A stretch of DNA of 64,000 nt, taken from assembly GCF_004354985.1 (NCBI RefSeq), contig NZ_SMSK01000003.1, positions 310,001-374,000 on the forward strand. The letters are read 5' to 3'. Made by a program: the position numbers and the translations under genes. Of the stretch, positions 8,278-18,403 are shown piece by piece. Every line of letters begins with the position of its first letter. Position 1 is the first letter of the stretch. The notes beneath the pieces are model-generated. The model worked only from the letters and a program-made list of their open reading frames with translations. It made no database searches and was not told where the DNA came from. The stretch is from Segetibacter sp. 3557_3 (lineage in GTDB: Bacteria; Bacteroidota; Bacteroidia; Chitinophagales; Chitinophagaceae).

Positions 8278-9165
8278 ATGAGCCGACTGGCCGACCCGAA
8301 AACGCTGATGGCAATAAAAGACCTGCCGCTGGCTGCAAAAACCACGGTAGATGGATTTTTGGCGGGCATACACAACAGCAGCGTAAAGGGTATTGGCATG
8401 GAGTTCAGCCAATATCGAAGTTATCAGCCAGGCGATGATCTTCGCCGCCTCGACTGGAAGATGTTTGCCCGATCCGACCGTTATTACATCCGTGAGTCAG
8501 AAATAGAAACCAGTATATCGGTGCGGCTACTTGTTGATGCAAGCGCATCAATGAACCATACATCGGGGGCTTTTACCAAAATAGAATACGCGCGATACCT
8601 CGCAGCTTCTCTCGCTTACCTGGCACAAAGGCAGGGTGATGCAACCGGCTTGTTTGTGTTCCGGCAAGGCGAACTGTTTTCCCTTCCCGCACGCCAGGAT
8701 CATCAGCACCTTGCCCGCATTTATTACCAGCTGGAACAGATCGATCCACAAGGTGGATTCACCAACCCGGTAGATTATAAAAGCATTTTCTCCGGTATCA
8801 ACAAAAGAGAGCTGCTCATCTTTATCACCGATTATTACGAGCAGGATGGAGAGATTAGCCGTTTGTTACATGCGTTGGCTTCGAATAAACATGAGATTAT
8901 TGTCTTTCACCTGCTTGCACCTAACGAAATAAACCTCGATTACAAAGGTTTTAGCACGCTTGAGGACCTTGAAACGGGCAAAACCATTCGTATTGATCCA
9001 TCACAAAGCAAGCAGCTATACAAGCAGGCTTTAGAGAAATACCTTGCGGATGTACGCGCAGGATTACTGGACAAAAACATTTTTTACCGCTTAATCAATA
9101 CTGAACACCCGGTGGATGAGGCATTGCGGGACTTTCTTGTGCAACGAAATAAAATCCGGGGCTGA
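8278..9165 (+). CDS. DUF58 domain protein (vWA-like), MoxR partner
   Basis: The 295-residue protein carries the DUF58 signature QYRSYQPGDDLRRLDWKMFAR at about residues 46-65, then a vWA-type LLVDASASM with the DxSxS metal-site pattern at residues 87-91. Tail residues contain a second conserved TDYYEQDGE. No signal peptide or membrane segment is visible. DUF58 proteins are regular partners of MoxR ATPases, which are proposed to remodel or load their metal site. The ATG at 8278 fits the family start. It is followed by the membrane gene after 2 bp, so the two are surely co-transcribed. Confidence 0.93.
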   Translation: MSRLADPKTLMAIKDLPLAAKTTVDGFLAGIHNSSVKGIGMEFSQYRSYQPGDDLRRLDWKMFARSDRYYIRESEIETSISVRLLVDASASMNHTSGAFTKIEYARYLAASLAYLAQRQGDATGLFVFRQGELFSLPARQDHQHLARIYYQLEQIDPQGGFTNPVDYKSIFSGINKRELLIFITDYYEQDGEISRLLHALASNKHEIIVFHLLAPNEINLDYKGFSTLEDLETGKTIRIDPSQSKQLYKQALEKYLADVRAGLLDKNIFYRLINTEHPVDEALRDFLVQRNKIRG

Positions 9166-9167
9166 CG

Positions 9168-10646
9168 ATGTACTTTCTTCAATCCATATGGTTATTGGCG
9201 ATTGCAGGCATTATTGTTCCAATTGTCATTCACTTATGGAATGTTAGGTCGGGCAAGGTGCTGAAAGTGGGTAGTATTGCTTTGCTATCCGAGCGTTCAC
9301 GAGCGCATGCAACCAGCTTTAAGCTTTCAGACCTGCTGCTTCTGATCCTTCGCTGCCTTATTTTGATTGCACTGGCGTTGCTGCTGGCTAAGCCGTATTA
9401 TTTACAACAAACCAGGCAAACGGCAGAAAAGGGCTGGTTGTTAATCGAAAGGCAGCACATCGGCCGGGCTTACACCATCTATGGATCCACGATAGATTCC
9501 CTGATAAACGCCGGTTTTACGTTTCGATATTTCGAACCCGGTTTTCAAAAGGCAGATTGGGAGCAGGTAAAACAGGCAGTCAACGATACCGGCTTAAGGA
9601 GCATTTTGAACTACTGGGGGCTGGTGAAATCACTCGACCAGCTGGCACCAGAACGACTTCCGATTTACCTGTTTACCACAAATCGCCTTCAGCACTTTTC
9701 CGGCGCAAGGCCGGTTGTTGCCATGAACCTGAACTGGCGGGTATACTCAACCCTGGATACCATACAAACGAGTATTGTCGATGCTTTCAGAACTGCGGCT
9801 AACCGGCTGAAAGTTATACAGGAGACCTCATCATCAAAGGCCATAAGTTATCTTGCTGTCGATACGGCTTCCTACGTTAAGGCTATCCATCAGGGCAATG
9901 AGGGCCAACCTTATTTAATAACGCAAACCGGCGACAGCATTCCGGTGGCCACCAGTAAGTTAAAGGTGGTTATTTATTCAGGCAAACAAGTCAATGACGG
10001 GAGGTACGTTAATGCAGCATTGCGGGCCATTCAGGACTTTACTGAAAGGCCAATATCAATTGCATTCACAACACAGAAGAATGGGGTCCCGGCAGGTGAT
10101 TGGCTCTTTTGGCTCAGTGATGAAGCACTGCCATCAACATCGCACAAACACATCTTTGTATATGCCGGCGGCAAACCATTGGCTCAGTATTCAACCGGGA
10201 TTATACCAATGGGATTGCCGATCGCCGCTAATCTTTATCAACAGGTAAATGCACCGGAAACTTTACAACACAACGCAGTTGTGCTCTGGAAGGATGGCTT
10301 CGGAAGGCCATTACTCACCAGCGAACAAGGTCAGTCGACAGTTTACCGCTATTACAGTCGCTTTGATCCGGCCTGGAACGATCTCGCTTGGAGCAGCCAA
10401 TTTCCGGAACTACTTTATCGCTTAATGTTCAACCACGCGGAAGCGGAATTTACCGGCACCGATCTTCGGAGTATAGATCCACTGCAAATTGCCCCGGTTA
10501 CTAAGCCGGCAAACGTTGCCGCTGCGAAGCCGGAGCTCGCAGAGAAAAAAGATCTGAGCCGCTGGTTTTGGTTGCTTGCATTCCTCTTGTTTATTGCGGA
10601 ACGCTGGGTATCTCTGCACAACAAAAAAGGAGTCGTCAATGCATGA
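9168..10646 (+). CDS. BatA-type N-terminal domain membrane protein
   Basis: The 492-residue product begins with the Bacteroidota BatA N-terminal pattern: LQSIWLLAIAGIIVPIVIH as a first membrane helix, a short linker, then a second helix around residues 55-77 (LLLLILRCLILIALALLLA). A long extracytoplasmic region follows without a clear vWA MIDAS motif, and a last helix near residues 468-485 ends the protein. The role is probably structural or regulatory in the MoxR complex at the inner membrane. It starts 2 bp after the DUF58 stop and its own stop overlaps the next start by 8 bp, showing translational coupling. Confidence 0.88.
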   Translation: MYFLQSIWLLAIAGIIVPIVIHLWNVRSGKVLKVGSIALLSERSRAHATSFKLSDLLLLILRCLILIALALLLAKPYYLQQTRQTAEKGWLLIERQHIGRAYTIYGSTIDSLINAGFTFRYFEPGFQKADWEQVKQAVNDTGLRSILNYWGLVKSLDQLAPERLPIYLFTTNRLQHFSGARPVVAMNLNWRVYSTLDTIQTSIVDAFRTAANRLKVIQETSSSKAISYLAVDTASYVKAIHQGNEGQPYLITQTGDSIPVATSKLKVVIYSGKQVNDGRYVNAALRAIQDFTERPISIAFTTQKNGVPAGDWLFWLSDEALPSTSHKHIFVYAGGKPLAQYSTGIIPMGLPIAANLYQQVNAPETLQHNAVVLWKDGFGRPLLTSEQGQSTVYRYYSRFDPAWNDLAWSSQFPELLYRLMFNHAEAEFTGTDLRSIDPLQIAPVTKPANVAAAKPELAEKKDLSRWFWLLAFLLFIAERWVSLHNKKGVVNA

Positions 10647-12741
10647 GTCGCGGGGACAGGAGCTGGTAGCTTCATTTCAAAAACGATGGTCGGCGAAGAT
10701 CTTATTCGCTTACTTGTTATTGTTTGCTGCTGCACTCATCATGATGATTGGCTTATTCATCCGGTTTGGCACTTCTACTTGGCCAATCGCGCTAATGTTA
10801 TGCATTACAGCTGTTGCAGCAAAAAGGCATCGCTGGTTTAACCCGGTAAAGCAGGACGAAGTCGTTCGATACCTCAACAGTACGGCCGGCCACTTACAGG
10901 AAAGTGCAGCTCTTCTGTTAAAGGCTCCCGGGCAGATGAACCCTCTTGAAAAGCTACAGGCACAAAAGATCTTGCAGGCTCCTGTAACGGTACCTGAACC
11001 CCCCGGTCTGAGAAAGCGATTGCAGTTTGGTGCCGGTTTACTTATAGCTGCTGTCGTTGTTGTATTGCTAATGTTATTGGTTGCGCCAAATCAATCCGGG
11101 TTTGCTTCGCTGGCACCGCTAGCAGGGCCCAAAGCTGAAACGAAACTTGCCGCGATCAGGTTGGCCCGCATACGGATAAGCCCGCCTGCATACACCCGGA
11201 AACCGGCACGCGAGCAAGGGTTATTCAACCTCATTGCTGAAGATGGTGCAACAGTAAGTTGGCAGGTAACCACTACGCTTGCCGTAAATAGTGTGGAGCT
11301 CATTTTTAATGATAAGCAGGTATTGCGGTTGAAGCCTTCTACAAAAGACCAAACTGAATGGCAGAGCCATAAAAAGATTACCGCTGCAGGGTTTTACCAG
11401 GTCAGGATCAACAACACCCTATCAGAACTGTACAGTATTGAACTTCGCCGCGATCAGCCACCCGCTATTATCGTTCGTTCTCCAAAGCCAACCAGTCTTA
11501 TTGAATATGGACAACCATCAAGAGCATTGGTGGATGTGTTGCTCACGGATGATTATAGCATTACTGCAGCAGCGATTCATGCTACGATTGCGAGTGGAAG
11601 CGGGGAAGCCGTAAAGTTTAAGGAACAACAATTGACCTTTCTAAATTTTACACCCGGAAAGGCAAGATATCAACTGAATAGTCGTATCGATCTCAATCAG
11701 ATGGGAATGCAGCCGGGCGACGAGCTGTACTTCTATATTTCGGCACGGGACAGTTATGAACAAGAAAAACGTTCTGATATTTTTATCGTTCGGCTGGAAG
11801 ATACTGCGAGGTTGATGGAGATTGAAGGGCTCGCAAACGGGGTGGACTTGAAACCGGAATTCTTTAGGAGCCAACGCCAGATCATAATCGAAACGGAGCA
11901 GTTGCTTAAAGACAGGGATACGATGAGTGCGGCCCTGTTTGCGGCGAAAAGCAATGACCTTGGGGTTGACCAAAAATTATTACGGCTGCGCTATGGCAAG
12001 TTCCTGGGCGAAGAAACGGACAACGAGATCGGAGAGGATCATGACCATGAAGGTGAAGAACACGCTGAAGAATTCGGGAACACCGACAAGGTAGTGGAAA
12101 GCTATGCCCATAAACACGATATTGCCGAAGATGCTACCTTTTTTGATCCGCAAACAAAAAAGCAACTTAAGGCAACCCTTGGCGAGATGTGGAAGGCCGA
12201 ACTACAATTGCGCACGATAAAACCCCGTGATGCCCTGCCTTTCGAGTACAGGGCTTTGCGGCTACTCAAAGATCTTCAACAAAAGTCGAGGTCATACGTT
12301 GCAAAAACAGGTATAAAAACAACCCCCCTGCAACCAGGAAAGCGACTGACGGGTGAGCTCGCCGACGTAAATCAGCCCGTTTATCGTGGAGAACGGAAGG
12401 CGCCAGAAGACAATGCTCTTGTGGTTCGCAAGGCACTTGGTGTATTGGGAGACATTCGACCATCACAAAAGATCAGCGCCGAAAACCTCGGCGTTCTCCA
12501 ACAGGCAGCAAACAGGTTGTCTGTTTTTGCTGCCAATAAGCCTGCAGTTTTTTTGCCCGGGTATAAAGCCCTGCGCAATGTGCTTGAAGGTAGGTACCAG
12601 AACAATGATATCAGGGTTGCCGGCATGGCCTTTCAGCAAATGCTTACCAGCCCGGCTGAACGCCCGCACGCAACTGAGCGAGCCCCGAACATGCGTTTAG
12701 GTGACCGTTATTTGATGAACCTAAACCGGAAACATGACTGA
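10639..12741 (+). CDS. Large membrane protein of the MoxR operon (DUF4175-like)
   Basis: The ATG at 10639 overlaps the previous stop by 8 bp and gives a 700-residue product. Two helices lie near residues 22-45 and 50-60, and a third strong one near 135-155 (LLIAAVVVVLLMLLVAP). A beta-rich region with QPPAIIVRSPKP follows, then helical, charged sequence. I associate this layout with DUF4175-like proteins in MoxR/BatA loci, with moderate confidence. An acidic, His-rich loop at about residues 457-495 (DHDHEGEEHAEEF, then HKHD) could bind divalent metal. It overlaps the next gene by 8 bp. Confidence 0.7.
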   Translation: MHESRGQELVASFQKRWSAKILFAYLLLFAAALIMMIGLFIRFGTSTWPIALMLCITAVAAKRHRWFNPVKQDEVVRYLNSTAGHLQESAALLLKAPGQMNPLEKLQAQKILQAPVTVPEPPGLRKRLQFGAGLLIAAVVVVLLMLLVAPNQSGFASLAPLAGPKAETKLAAIRLARIRISPPAYTRKPAREQGLFNLIAEDGATVSWQVTTTLAVNSVELIFNDKQVLRLKPSTKDQTEWQSHKKITAAGFYQVRINNTLSELYSIELRRDQPPAIIVRSPKPTSLIEYGQPSRALVDVLLTDDYSITAAAIHATIASGSGEAVKFKEQQLTFLNFTPGKARYQLNSRIDLNQMGMQPGDELYFYISARDSYEQEKRSDIFIVRLEDTARLMEIEGLANGVDLKPEFFRSQRQIIIETEQLLKDRDTMSAALFAAKSNDLGVDQKLLRLRYGKFLGEETDNEIGEDHDHEGEEHAEEFGNTDKVVESYAHKHDIAEDATFFDPQTKKQLKATLGEMWKAELQLRTIKPRDALPFEYRALRLLKDLQQKSRSYVAKTGIKTTPLQPGKRLTGELADVNQPVYRGERKAPEDNALVVRKALGVLGDIRPSQKISAENLGVLQQAANRLSVFAANKPAVFLPGYKALRNVLEGRYQNNDIRVAGMAFQQMLTSPAERPHATERAPNMRLGDRYLMNLNRKHD

Positions 12742-14527
12742 ATGGTTGTTCATTGCGGTTGCATGTACCATCCTGTTCCTGTGGCTTGCTTACCGGGAAT
12801 ACCGGAGGACAAACCCGCTGTTCAGGTGGGGTCGGATCATAGCGAGCCTTGTAGCATGCGCCTCCTTAGCCCTTCTTGGCATACCACTACGGTACGAACG
12901 GAAAATAGTAGAAGAAAAAGCAACGGCAATTGTCTTGACCGGCGGTTTCAATCGCGATAGTGTGGATCGGTTTATACGTGCTCAACAAAACCGACCGCCC
13001 ATCTACACCACGAGTGATCAGATTGCCGCGGATCCCGATATGGGTGCCACTTTCATTACGGGTGTTCAGGAAATAACGGGTAAAACCATCCATGTGTTTG
13101 GCAATGGCTTTTCTGACTTTGAATTGGCCACGTTCAACAATACGCCTTTGAAATATCATCCACCTGGTTCTGTCGAAGGCATGCGGGGGATCAACTGGAA
13201 CCGTCAGGTTATTGCAGGCAACGAGTTGTTGGTGACTGGCACCTATCACAACCTTAAAAAATTAAAAGTGAACGTCGCGCTTTCCTTATTGGGGCGTACG
13301 GTTGACTCGATATCCCTGGATCCAAACCAACCAGGTTTTACACTCAAAACAAAACCTGTTTTTACCGGGCGTAATCAGTATCAACTTACGGTACTTAATG
13401 GCAAGGACACACTTGAAAACAATCCTGTACCCATTGAAGTCGTGTCACCAAAACCGTTAAGGGTAATCCTGCTTGCATCGTTTCCCGACTTTGAACATAA
13501 GTTTCTCAAGCGGTGGCTCACTGCCAGGGGATACGAAGTGGTCGCAAAAACATCCATAAGTAAAAATAAGTTTCAGACCGATCTCGTGAACTCTTCGATC
13601 GCAACGGCCTTTACCCTTAGTGCATCCCTTTTATCAAAGTTCGACCTGTTGATTACCGACCATTCCACACTGGCAGGGCTCAACACCCAATCACAAAATT
13701 TAATTCAGCGAATGGTGTTTAGCGATGGACTGGGGATTGTTGTAACAGCCGATAGCATGGGTGGAAGAGGTATGTTTTATAGCGGAATATTTCCAACCCT
13801 TTCATATCCGAATACTGCGGCAACGATTAACGCCCGGATCAACAGCACTGATATCAAGTTGCCTTCACTGCCGGCAGCGGGCCATTTACACATCAAACCG
13901 GTTGCCGGAACCCGTGCACTGGTTAACGACATGGCAAATCGCACCCTGGTAAACTCGGGCTTATTTGGAAAAGGTAAGATCGTATTTAGTACCCTAGCCA
14001 ATACCTATGTTTGGTCGCTCGCCGAACAACAGGGGGAGTATAACAGCTTCTGGACAACCATCATAAACGGTGCGCTGCGAGCTTCCCAGGCTGGCGAGAG
14101 CTGGGGAACTGCGCCACTACTGCCGGTTGTAAATGAACCCGCGAAGCTTTGCCTCAGAACCGATCAGCCAGGCATTCCAACCGGGGTAACCGGGCAACAA
14201 TCGGTGTACCTCCGCCAAGATCCAAGCCTGGAATATTCCTGGGAAGGAACCGTTTGGCCGAGAACGGCAGGTTGGCAACAGATTGTAGCGGCAGATGGAA
14301 CTACCAGGTGGTGGTATGTTTACCCTGAGGGCGCATGGGCGTCGATTAGAGCAGCTGATAAAATATCAGCAACCAAAGCATATGCTTTAAGCCATTCACC
14401 TTCAGCACTCGCAAGGCCTGCACCTTCACAGGAGACGGCTGAAGTGAACCCAAAATACTTTCTGATCTTGTTTCTTGCCGCTTGCAGTTTCTTATGGATT
14501 GAAAAAAAATTCCTTGCCTCCAAATGA
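12734..14527 (+). CDS. Membrane protein with glutamine-amidotransferase-like domain, end of the MoxR operon
   Basis: The 597-residue product has two N-terminal helices (LFIAVACTILFLWLAY and IIASLVACASLALLGIP), a long periplasmic part and a C-terminal helix near residue 580. The central region (PLRVILLASFPDFEHKFLKR, then FDLLITDHSTLAGL and GLGIVVTADSMGG) looks like the Rossmann-type GATase1 fold seen in vWA-associated membrane proteins, but no Cys-His-Glu triad was recognised. It starts inside the preceding gene (8-bp overlap), so it belongs to the same transcript. The specific job is unknown. Confidence 0.7.
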   Translation: MTEWLFIAVACTILFLWLAYREYRRTNPLFRWGRIIASLVACASLALLGIPLRYERKIVEEKATAIVLTGGFNRDSVDRFIRAQQNRPPIYTTSDQIAADPDMGATFITGVQEITGKTIHVFGNGFSDFELATFNNTPLKYHPPGSVEGMRGINWNRQVIAGNELLVTGTYHNLKKLKVNVALSLLGRTVDSISLDPNQPGFTLKTKPVFTGRNQYQLTVLNGKDTLENNPVPIEVVSPKPLRVILLASFPDFEHKFLKRWLTARGYEVVAKTSISKNKFQTDLVNSSIATAFTLSASLLSKFDLLITDHSTLAGLNTQSQNLIQRMVFSDGLGIVVTADSMGGRGMFYSGIFPTLSYPNTAATINARINSTDIKLPSLPAAGHLHIKPVAGTRALVNDMANRTLVNSGLFGKGKIVFSTLANTYVWSLAEQQGEYNSFWTTIINGALRASQAGESWGTAPLLPVVNEPAKLCLRTDQPGIPTGVTGQQSVYLRQDPSLEYSWEGTVWPRTAGWQQIVAADGTTRWWYVYPEGAWASIRAADKISATKAYALSHSPSALARPAPSQETAEVNPKYFLILFLAACSFLWIEKKFLASK

Positions 14528-14663
14528 AAAGCGCATAAAAAAGGATAGATTGCCTGTTGCTTAACGGTTTAATTACTGCAAGACATTACCCGAATAATCA
14601 TTGCCGCTGGACATGATTTGCCATTCTCATCATTAAACTTCATCACCTTAAAAAAGGAAAATA

Positions 14664-16301
14664 TTGAAAAGAAAAGACTTTTTGCAAATGTCTGCTATGG
14701 GCCTGGGTGCGTTGGTGATCCCGCGTTCATTTCTGCTGGGTAATCCAATTGATCCATTACAGGCGATAAATGAAGGGATAGATGTTAGTGTAAAAAAGCA
14801 ACTTGCCGATGCAGCACTATCGGCAGCAAAAGCAAGGGGCGCCACTTATGCTGATGTACGAATAGGCAGGTACCTTAACCAGGTTGTTGCTACCCGCGAA
14901 AACAAAGTTCAGGGTGTGGCAAATACGGAGTCGTTTGGTGTTGGTATTCGTGTACTGGCAAATGGCTGCTGGGGGTTTGCGGCTACCAATAATGTAACTA
15001 CTGCCTCACTCGCTGCCACAGCAGAGCGCGCCGTTGCCGTGGCAGAAGCAAACGCTAAAATCCAGGGAGAGCCGGTTCGACTTGCGCCGCAGAAAGGATA
15101 TGGCGAGGTAAGTTGGAAACCGCCGATACAAAAAAATGCTTTTGAAGTTCCCGTAAAAGATAAGGTGGACCTCTTGCTTTCAGCAAACGCAATTGCCATG
15201 CAGAACGGGGCAAATTTTGTGAACTCCAATATTTTCGCCGTCAACGAGCAAAAGTATTTTGCCTCTACTGACGGGTCGTACATCGACCAGGACATCCACC
15301 GGATTTTTCCAACCTTTACGGTTACGAAAATCGACCAGGCAAATGGAAAGTTTGATACCAGGAAAGCCTTGAGCTCACCCATGGGAATGGGTTACGAATA
15401 CCTTGAACCGCTCGCATCGGCAAAAGTGCCCGGAATAGTTACACGCTATGGTATGCGCTACGATATGCTGGAAGATATAAAGGCGGCAACAGCGGAGGTT
15501 GCTCAAAAGAATAAGGCTAAATCAGTGGAGCCCGGCAAATATGACCTCGTACTTGATCCTTCCCATCTATGGTTAACGATTCACGAATCTGTCGGCCATC
15601 CTACAGAACTCGACCGGGTGCTAGGCTATGAAGCAAATTATGCCGGCACCAGTTTTCTAACTTTAGACAAATGGCAGGGGAAGAACTTTGCATTCGGAAG
15701 TAAACTCGTAAATGTTGTTGCCGATAAAACCCAGGAAGGTTCGCTGGGCGCAGTGGGTTATGACGACGAAGGTGTGCGTTGCAAAACATGGGACCTTATC
15801 AAAGACGGGGTACTGGTAAATTACCAGGCCATCCGCGACCAGGCACATATTATCGGCTTAGAAGAGTCGCACGGTTGCTGTTATGCCCAAAGCTGGGCAG
15901 ATGTACAGTTCCAACGGATGCCAAACGTGAGCCTGCAGCCGGGTAAAGAAAAACGAAGCGTGGATGACCTGATCAAAAATGTAGAGAAAGGAATATATAT
16001 CATTGGTGATGGTTCTTTTTCGATTGACCAGCAACGGTACAATTTCCAGTTTGGCGGACAAACTTTCTACGAAATCAAAAACGGCAAGATAGCAGGAATG
16101 CTCCGGGACGTAGCCTACCAGGCGAATACCCGTGAGTTCTGGAACTCATGCACTGATATCGCTGATAAAAGCGATTATCGTTTGGGTGGTGCGTTTAACG
16201 ATGGTAAAGGCCAGCCTTCGCAGTCGAATGCGGTTTCTCATGGCAGCGCAACAACCCGTTTCAATGGCGTAAACGTAATTAATACAGCAAGAAAAATATA
16301 A
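14664..16301 (+). CDS. tldD: TldD-family metalloprotease with Tat-like N-terminus
   Basis: The 545-residue protein has the TldD active-site motif HESVGHPTE (HExxxH type) at about residues 306-314, which binds zinc in the TldD/TldE heterodimer. GARGATYADVRIG near residue 50 and the C-terminal DGKGQPSQSNAVSHG match the family. The N-terminus MKRKDFLQMSAMGLGALVIP is Tat-like but has Arg-Lys rather than Arg-Arg, suggesting possible export, as in other Bacteroidota TldD proteins. TTG at 14664 is the only start that gives this signal. The partner subunit starts 7 bp after the stop. TldD/TldE pairs cut unfolded or leader peptides. Confidence 0.92.
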   Translation: MKRKDFLQMSAMGLGALVIPRSFLLGNPIDPLQAINEGIDVSVKKQLADAALSAAKARGATYADVRIGRYLNQVVATRENKVQGVANTESFGVGIRVLANGCWGFAATNNVTTASLAATAERAVAVAEANAKIQGEPVRLAPQKGYGEVSWKPPIQKNAFEVPVKDKVDLLLSANAIAMQNGANFVNSNIFAVNEQKYFASTDGSYIDQDIHRIFPTFTVTKIDQANGKFDTRKALSSPMGMGYEYLEPLASAKVPGIVTRYGMRYDMLEDIKAATAEVAQKNKAKSVEPGKYDLVLDPSHLWLTIHESVGHPTELDRVLGYEANYAGTSFLTLDKWQGKNFAFGSKLVNVVADKTQEGSLGAVGYDDEGVRCKTWDLIKDGVLVNYQAIRDQAHIIGLEESHGCCYAQSWADVQFQRMPNVSLQPGKEKRSVDDLIKNVEKGIYIIGDGSFSIDQQRYNFQFGGQTFYEIKNGKIAGMLRDVAYQANTREFWNSCTDIADKSDYRLGGAFNDGKGQPSQSNAVSHGSATTRFNGVNVINTARKI

Positions 16302-16308
16302 TTGAACT

Positions 16309-17625
16309 ATGCCGATCTTAAGTACAGAAGAAGCGCAGGCGATACTAAAAAAGGCCTTGTCCTATTCTAAGGCCGATGAATGCACCGTTACCCTTGGGGG
16401 TTCAGAGGGTGGTAACATACGATATGCCCGCAATGCTGTTTCAACCGCCGGTGATGTAAGCCAGATGTCACTGGGTGTAACATCATCGTTTGGGAAAAAA
16501 AGCGGTTCTGCAACCATAAATGAGTTTGATGATGCCTCATTACAGAAGGTAATCAAAAGGGCCGAGGAGCTTGCGAGTCTTGCACCCGAGAACCCGGAAT
16601 ACATGCCTTTGCTTGGACCACAAACTTACCTGGAGTCTGTTGCCTTTAAACCTGCAACTGCTGCTATGGATCCTGACAAGCGCGCTGACGCCGTTGCAAA
16701 AAGCCTGAACGTAGCAAAAGAAGGAAAATTAGAGGCAGCGGGTTTTCTCGAAAACACGGCCGGCTTCAACGCCATGCTAAACTCGAAAGGGTTGTATGGT
16801 TATAACAAGAATACTGACGTTTCGTTTTCGGTAACCCTCCGCAACCAGGCAGGCACCGGGTCAGGATATGTAGACAAAAGTTATAACGACGTTGCCAAAC
16901 TTGACACCCTTGCGCTGACCAGGATCGCTGCTTCAAAAGCAAATGGCTCCGCCGGCGCTAAAGCTATCGAGCCCGGCAAGTATACTGTTATACTTGAGCC
17001 GCTTGCTGCCAGTGATATGTTGTCGAACCTGATGAATGGTTTCGACGCGCGAAACGCCGATGAGGGAAGGAGCTTTATGAGCAAGAAGGGTGGGGGTACC
17101 CGGCTGGGAGAACAGCTATTCGATCCCAAAGTGACCATTTATTCGGATCCATTAAATGCTGACCTGCCCGGTGCAACATGGAGTCCTGATGGCCGCCCGG
17201 TTACTAAAACCGTTTGGGTTGATAAGGGGGTTGTAAAAAAGCTGGCCTATTCACGCTACTGGGCGCAGCAGAAAAACGCAGAAGCATTGCCGCCTGCAAA
17301 CCGCGTTATCGTTGAGGGAGGTACCGCTTCGTTAGAGAATATGATCAAGAATACCGAGAAGGGTATCCTGGTTACCCGGTTTTGGTATATACGGAACGTA
17401 GACCCTCAGACCTTATTATTAACGGGCCTAACACGTGATGGTACATTTTATATTGAAAACGGAAAGATCCAGTTCCCGATTAAAAACTTCAGGTTCAATG
17501 AGAGCCCGGTTATTATGCTAAACAATGTTGAGGAGCTCGGAAAGCCGGAAAGAACAGGTAATATGATTGTACCACCGATGAAGATTCGTGATTTTACATT
17601 TACCTCCTTGTCAGATGCTGTATAA
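16309..17625 (+). CDS. tldE: TldE/PmbA-family partner of TldD
   Basis: The 438-residue protein has the TldD/PmbA fold order (AVSTAGDVSQMSLGVTSSFG, APENPEYMPLLGPQTY, GKYTVILEPLAASDML) but no HExxxH motif, as expected for the non-catalytic subunit. GGGTRLGEQLFDPKVTIYSD and the GRPVTKTVWVDKGVVKKL segment match the family C-terminal half. No signal peptide is seen, in contrast with its TldD partner, so the pair's location is unclear. It follows TldD after 7 bp and is the last gene of this two-gene unit; a long gap follows. Confidence 0.92.
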   Translation: MPILSTEEAQAILKKALSYSKADECTVTLGGSEGGNIRYARNAVSTAGDVSQMSLGVTSSFGKKSGSATINEFDDASLQKVIKRAEELASLAPENPEYMPLLGPQTYLESVAFKPATAAMDPDKRADAVAKSLNVAKEGKLEAAGFLENTAGFNAMLNSKGLYGYNKNTDVSFSVTLRNQAGTGSGYVDKSYNDVAKLDTLALTRIAASKANGSAGAKAIEPGKYTVILEPLAASDMLSNLMNGFDARNADEGRSFMSKKGGGTRLGEQLFDPKVTIYSDPLNADLPGATWSPDGRPVTKTVWVDKGVVKKLAYSRYWAQQKNAEALPPANRVIVEGGTASLENMIKNTEKGILVTRFWYIRNVDPQTLLLTGLTRDGTFYIENGKIQFPIKNFRFNESPVIMLNNVEELGKPERTGNMIVPPMKIRDFTFTSLSDAV

Positions 17626-17781
17626 TGTATTTTCGTAATTTTTGTAAGGGGCTATTATCAGCGCCGGGCACGCGGCATTATATTCAAGATTTAAGCGACG
17701 GATTAGAGGGAGGATTTAGGGTGCGCAATATGGATCAGGTATTTTGAAGGTGCACCGTTTATTGTTGCCATATTGATACAA

Positions 17782-17840
17782 GTACAAGTGAGGACACTCG
17801 TCCGACGGGCTCATCCGGGCGGGCAACAATGTTCCATGTT
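17782..17840 (+). repeat. Dispersed element, copy E, with GC-rich insert
   Basis: GTACAAGTGAGGACA is followed by GTCCGACGGGCTCATCCGGG and CGGGCAACAATGTTCC. The order matches the copy at 38836-38921 read in reverse complement, including the GC-rich block inserted before AACAATGTT. This copy is more divergent and its insert folds less well. Confidence 0.65.
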
Positions 17841-17904
17841 TGTTGCAGTTGGTAACCAAGAAGAACAAATAGTAAAGTTTGCACATATTTTCAAGGCGTC
17901 GCAT

Positions 17905-17934
17905 ACAGGCTGTTTCTTAGATGAAGCAGCCTGT
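17905..17934. terminator. Stable hairpin in the gap after TldE
   Basis: ACAGGCTGTTTC at 17905-17916 pairs with GAAGCAGCCTGT at 17923-17934 at 11 of 12 positions around a 6-nt loop. The following sequence is only mildly T-rich (GTTATTATG), so it may be a terminator or another structured element. Confidence 0.35.
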
Positions 17935-18350
17935 GTTATTATGAGCATATTCTCCATCATTGCCGATTTTGATTCCAACAGTTCGATCGGAAACTCCCGG
18001 GTCCAAAGCCGCCGATCTAAGGGCAAAAACAGCATACCTGCGTTCTTGTTATGGTAGTCTGGTACAACCAGCACAATGGTGATTTATCTGCAACAAAGCA
18101 TAGCATAAAGGTTATTGGTTGATTGATATTAGTATTATAATACATCAGTGGGCCAAGCTTCAGGCGTATTTGCGAAAGAATTATAGCAAACAGCTAATTC
18201 AACTTTCAATAGGGTGTTAGTTGGGTGTCAATTACAATATGACGAATGCAACCGATGTACATTTATATTGATGGTGCACCTGGATGGATTAGTGACGGAT
18301 TAAAATGTTGAAAATAGTAAAATCATCCATCATTATAGTAAAACCTGACA

Positions 18351-18381
18351 TTGTTTAAGGGGTAAATGGTAGCTACTTTTA
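18351..18381 (+). promoter_or_regulatory. Bacteroidota-type promoter candidate before the DUF3826 gene
   Basis: TTG at 18351-18353 and TACTTTTA at 18374-18381 are separated by 20 bp, close to the Bacteroidota sigma pattern of TTG and TAnnTTTG. The second element ends in TTTA rather than TTTG. Confidence 0.3.
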
Positions 18382-18403
18382 TCTAAGTAAAAATAAACCT
18401 GCA

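Larger units (their letters stand above)
17626..18403. other. Intergenic region, 778 bp, without a supported gene
   Basis: Short open frames exist but none shows protein-like composition or a family motif. The region holds a dispersed-element copy with a hairpin insert (17782-17840), a stable hairpin (17905-17934) and a promoter-like pair before the DUF3826 gene (18351-18381). The rest is A/T-rich and otherwise featureless to me. Confidence 0.6.

Noticed and set aside
17773-18057. Small genes in the gap after TldE
   Set aside because: The open frames on both strands overlap the dispersed element and hairpin and show no protein-like pattern.
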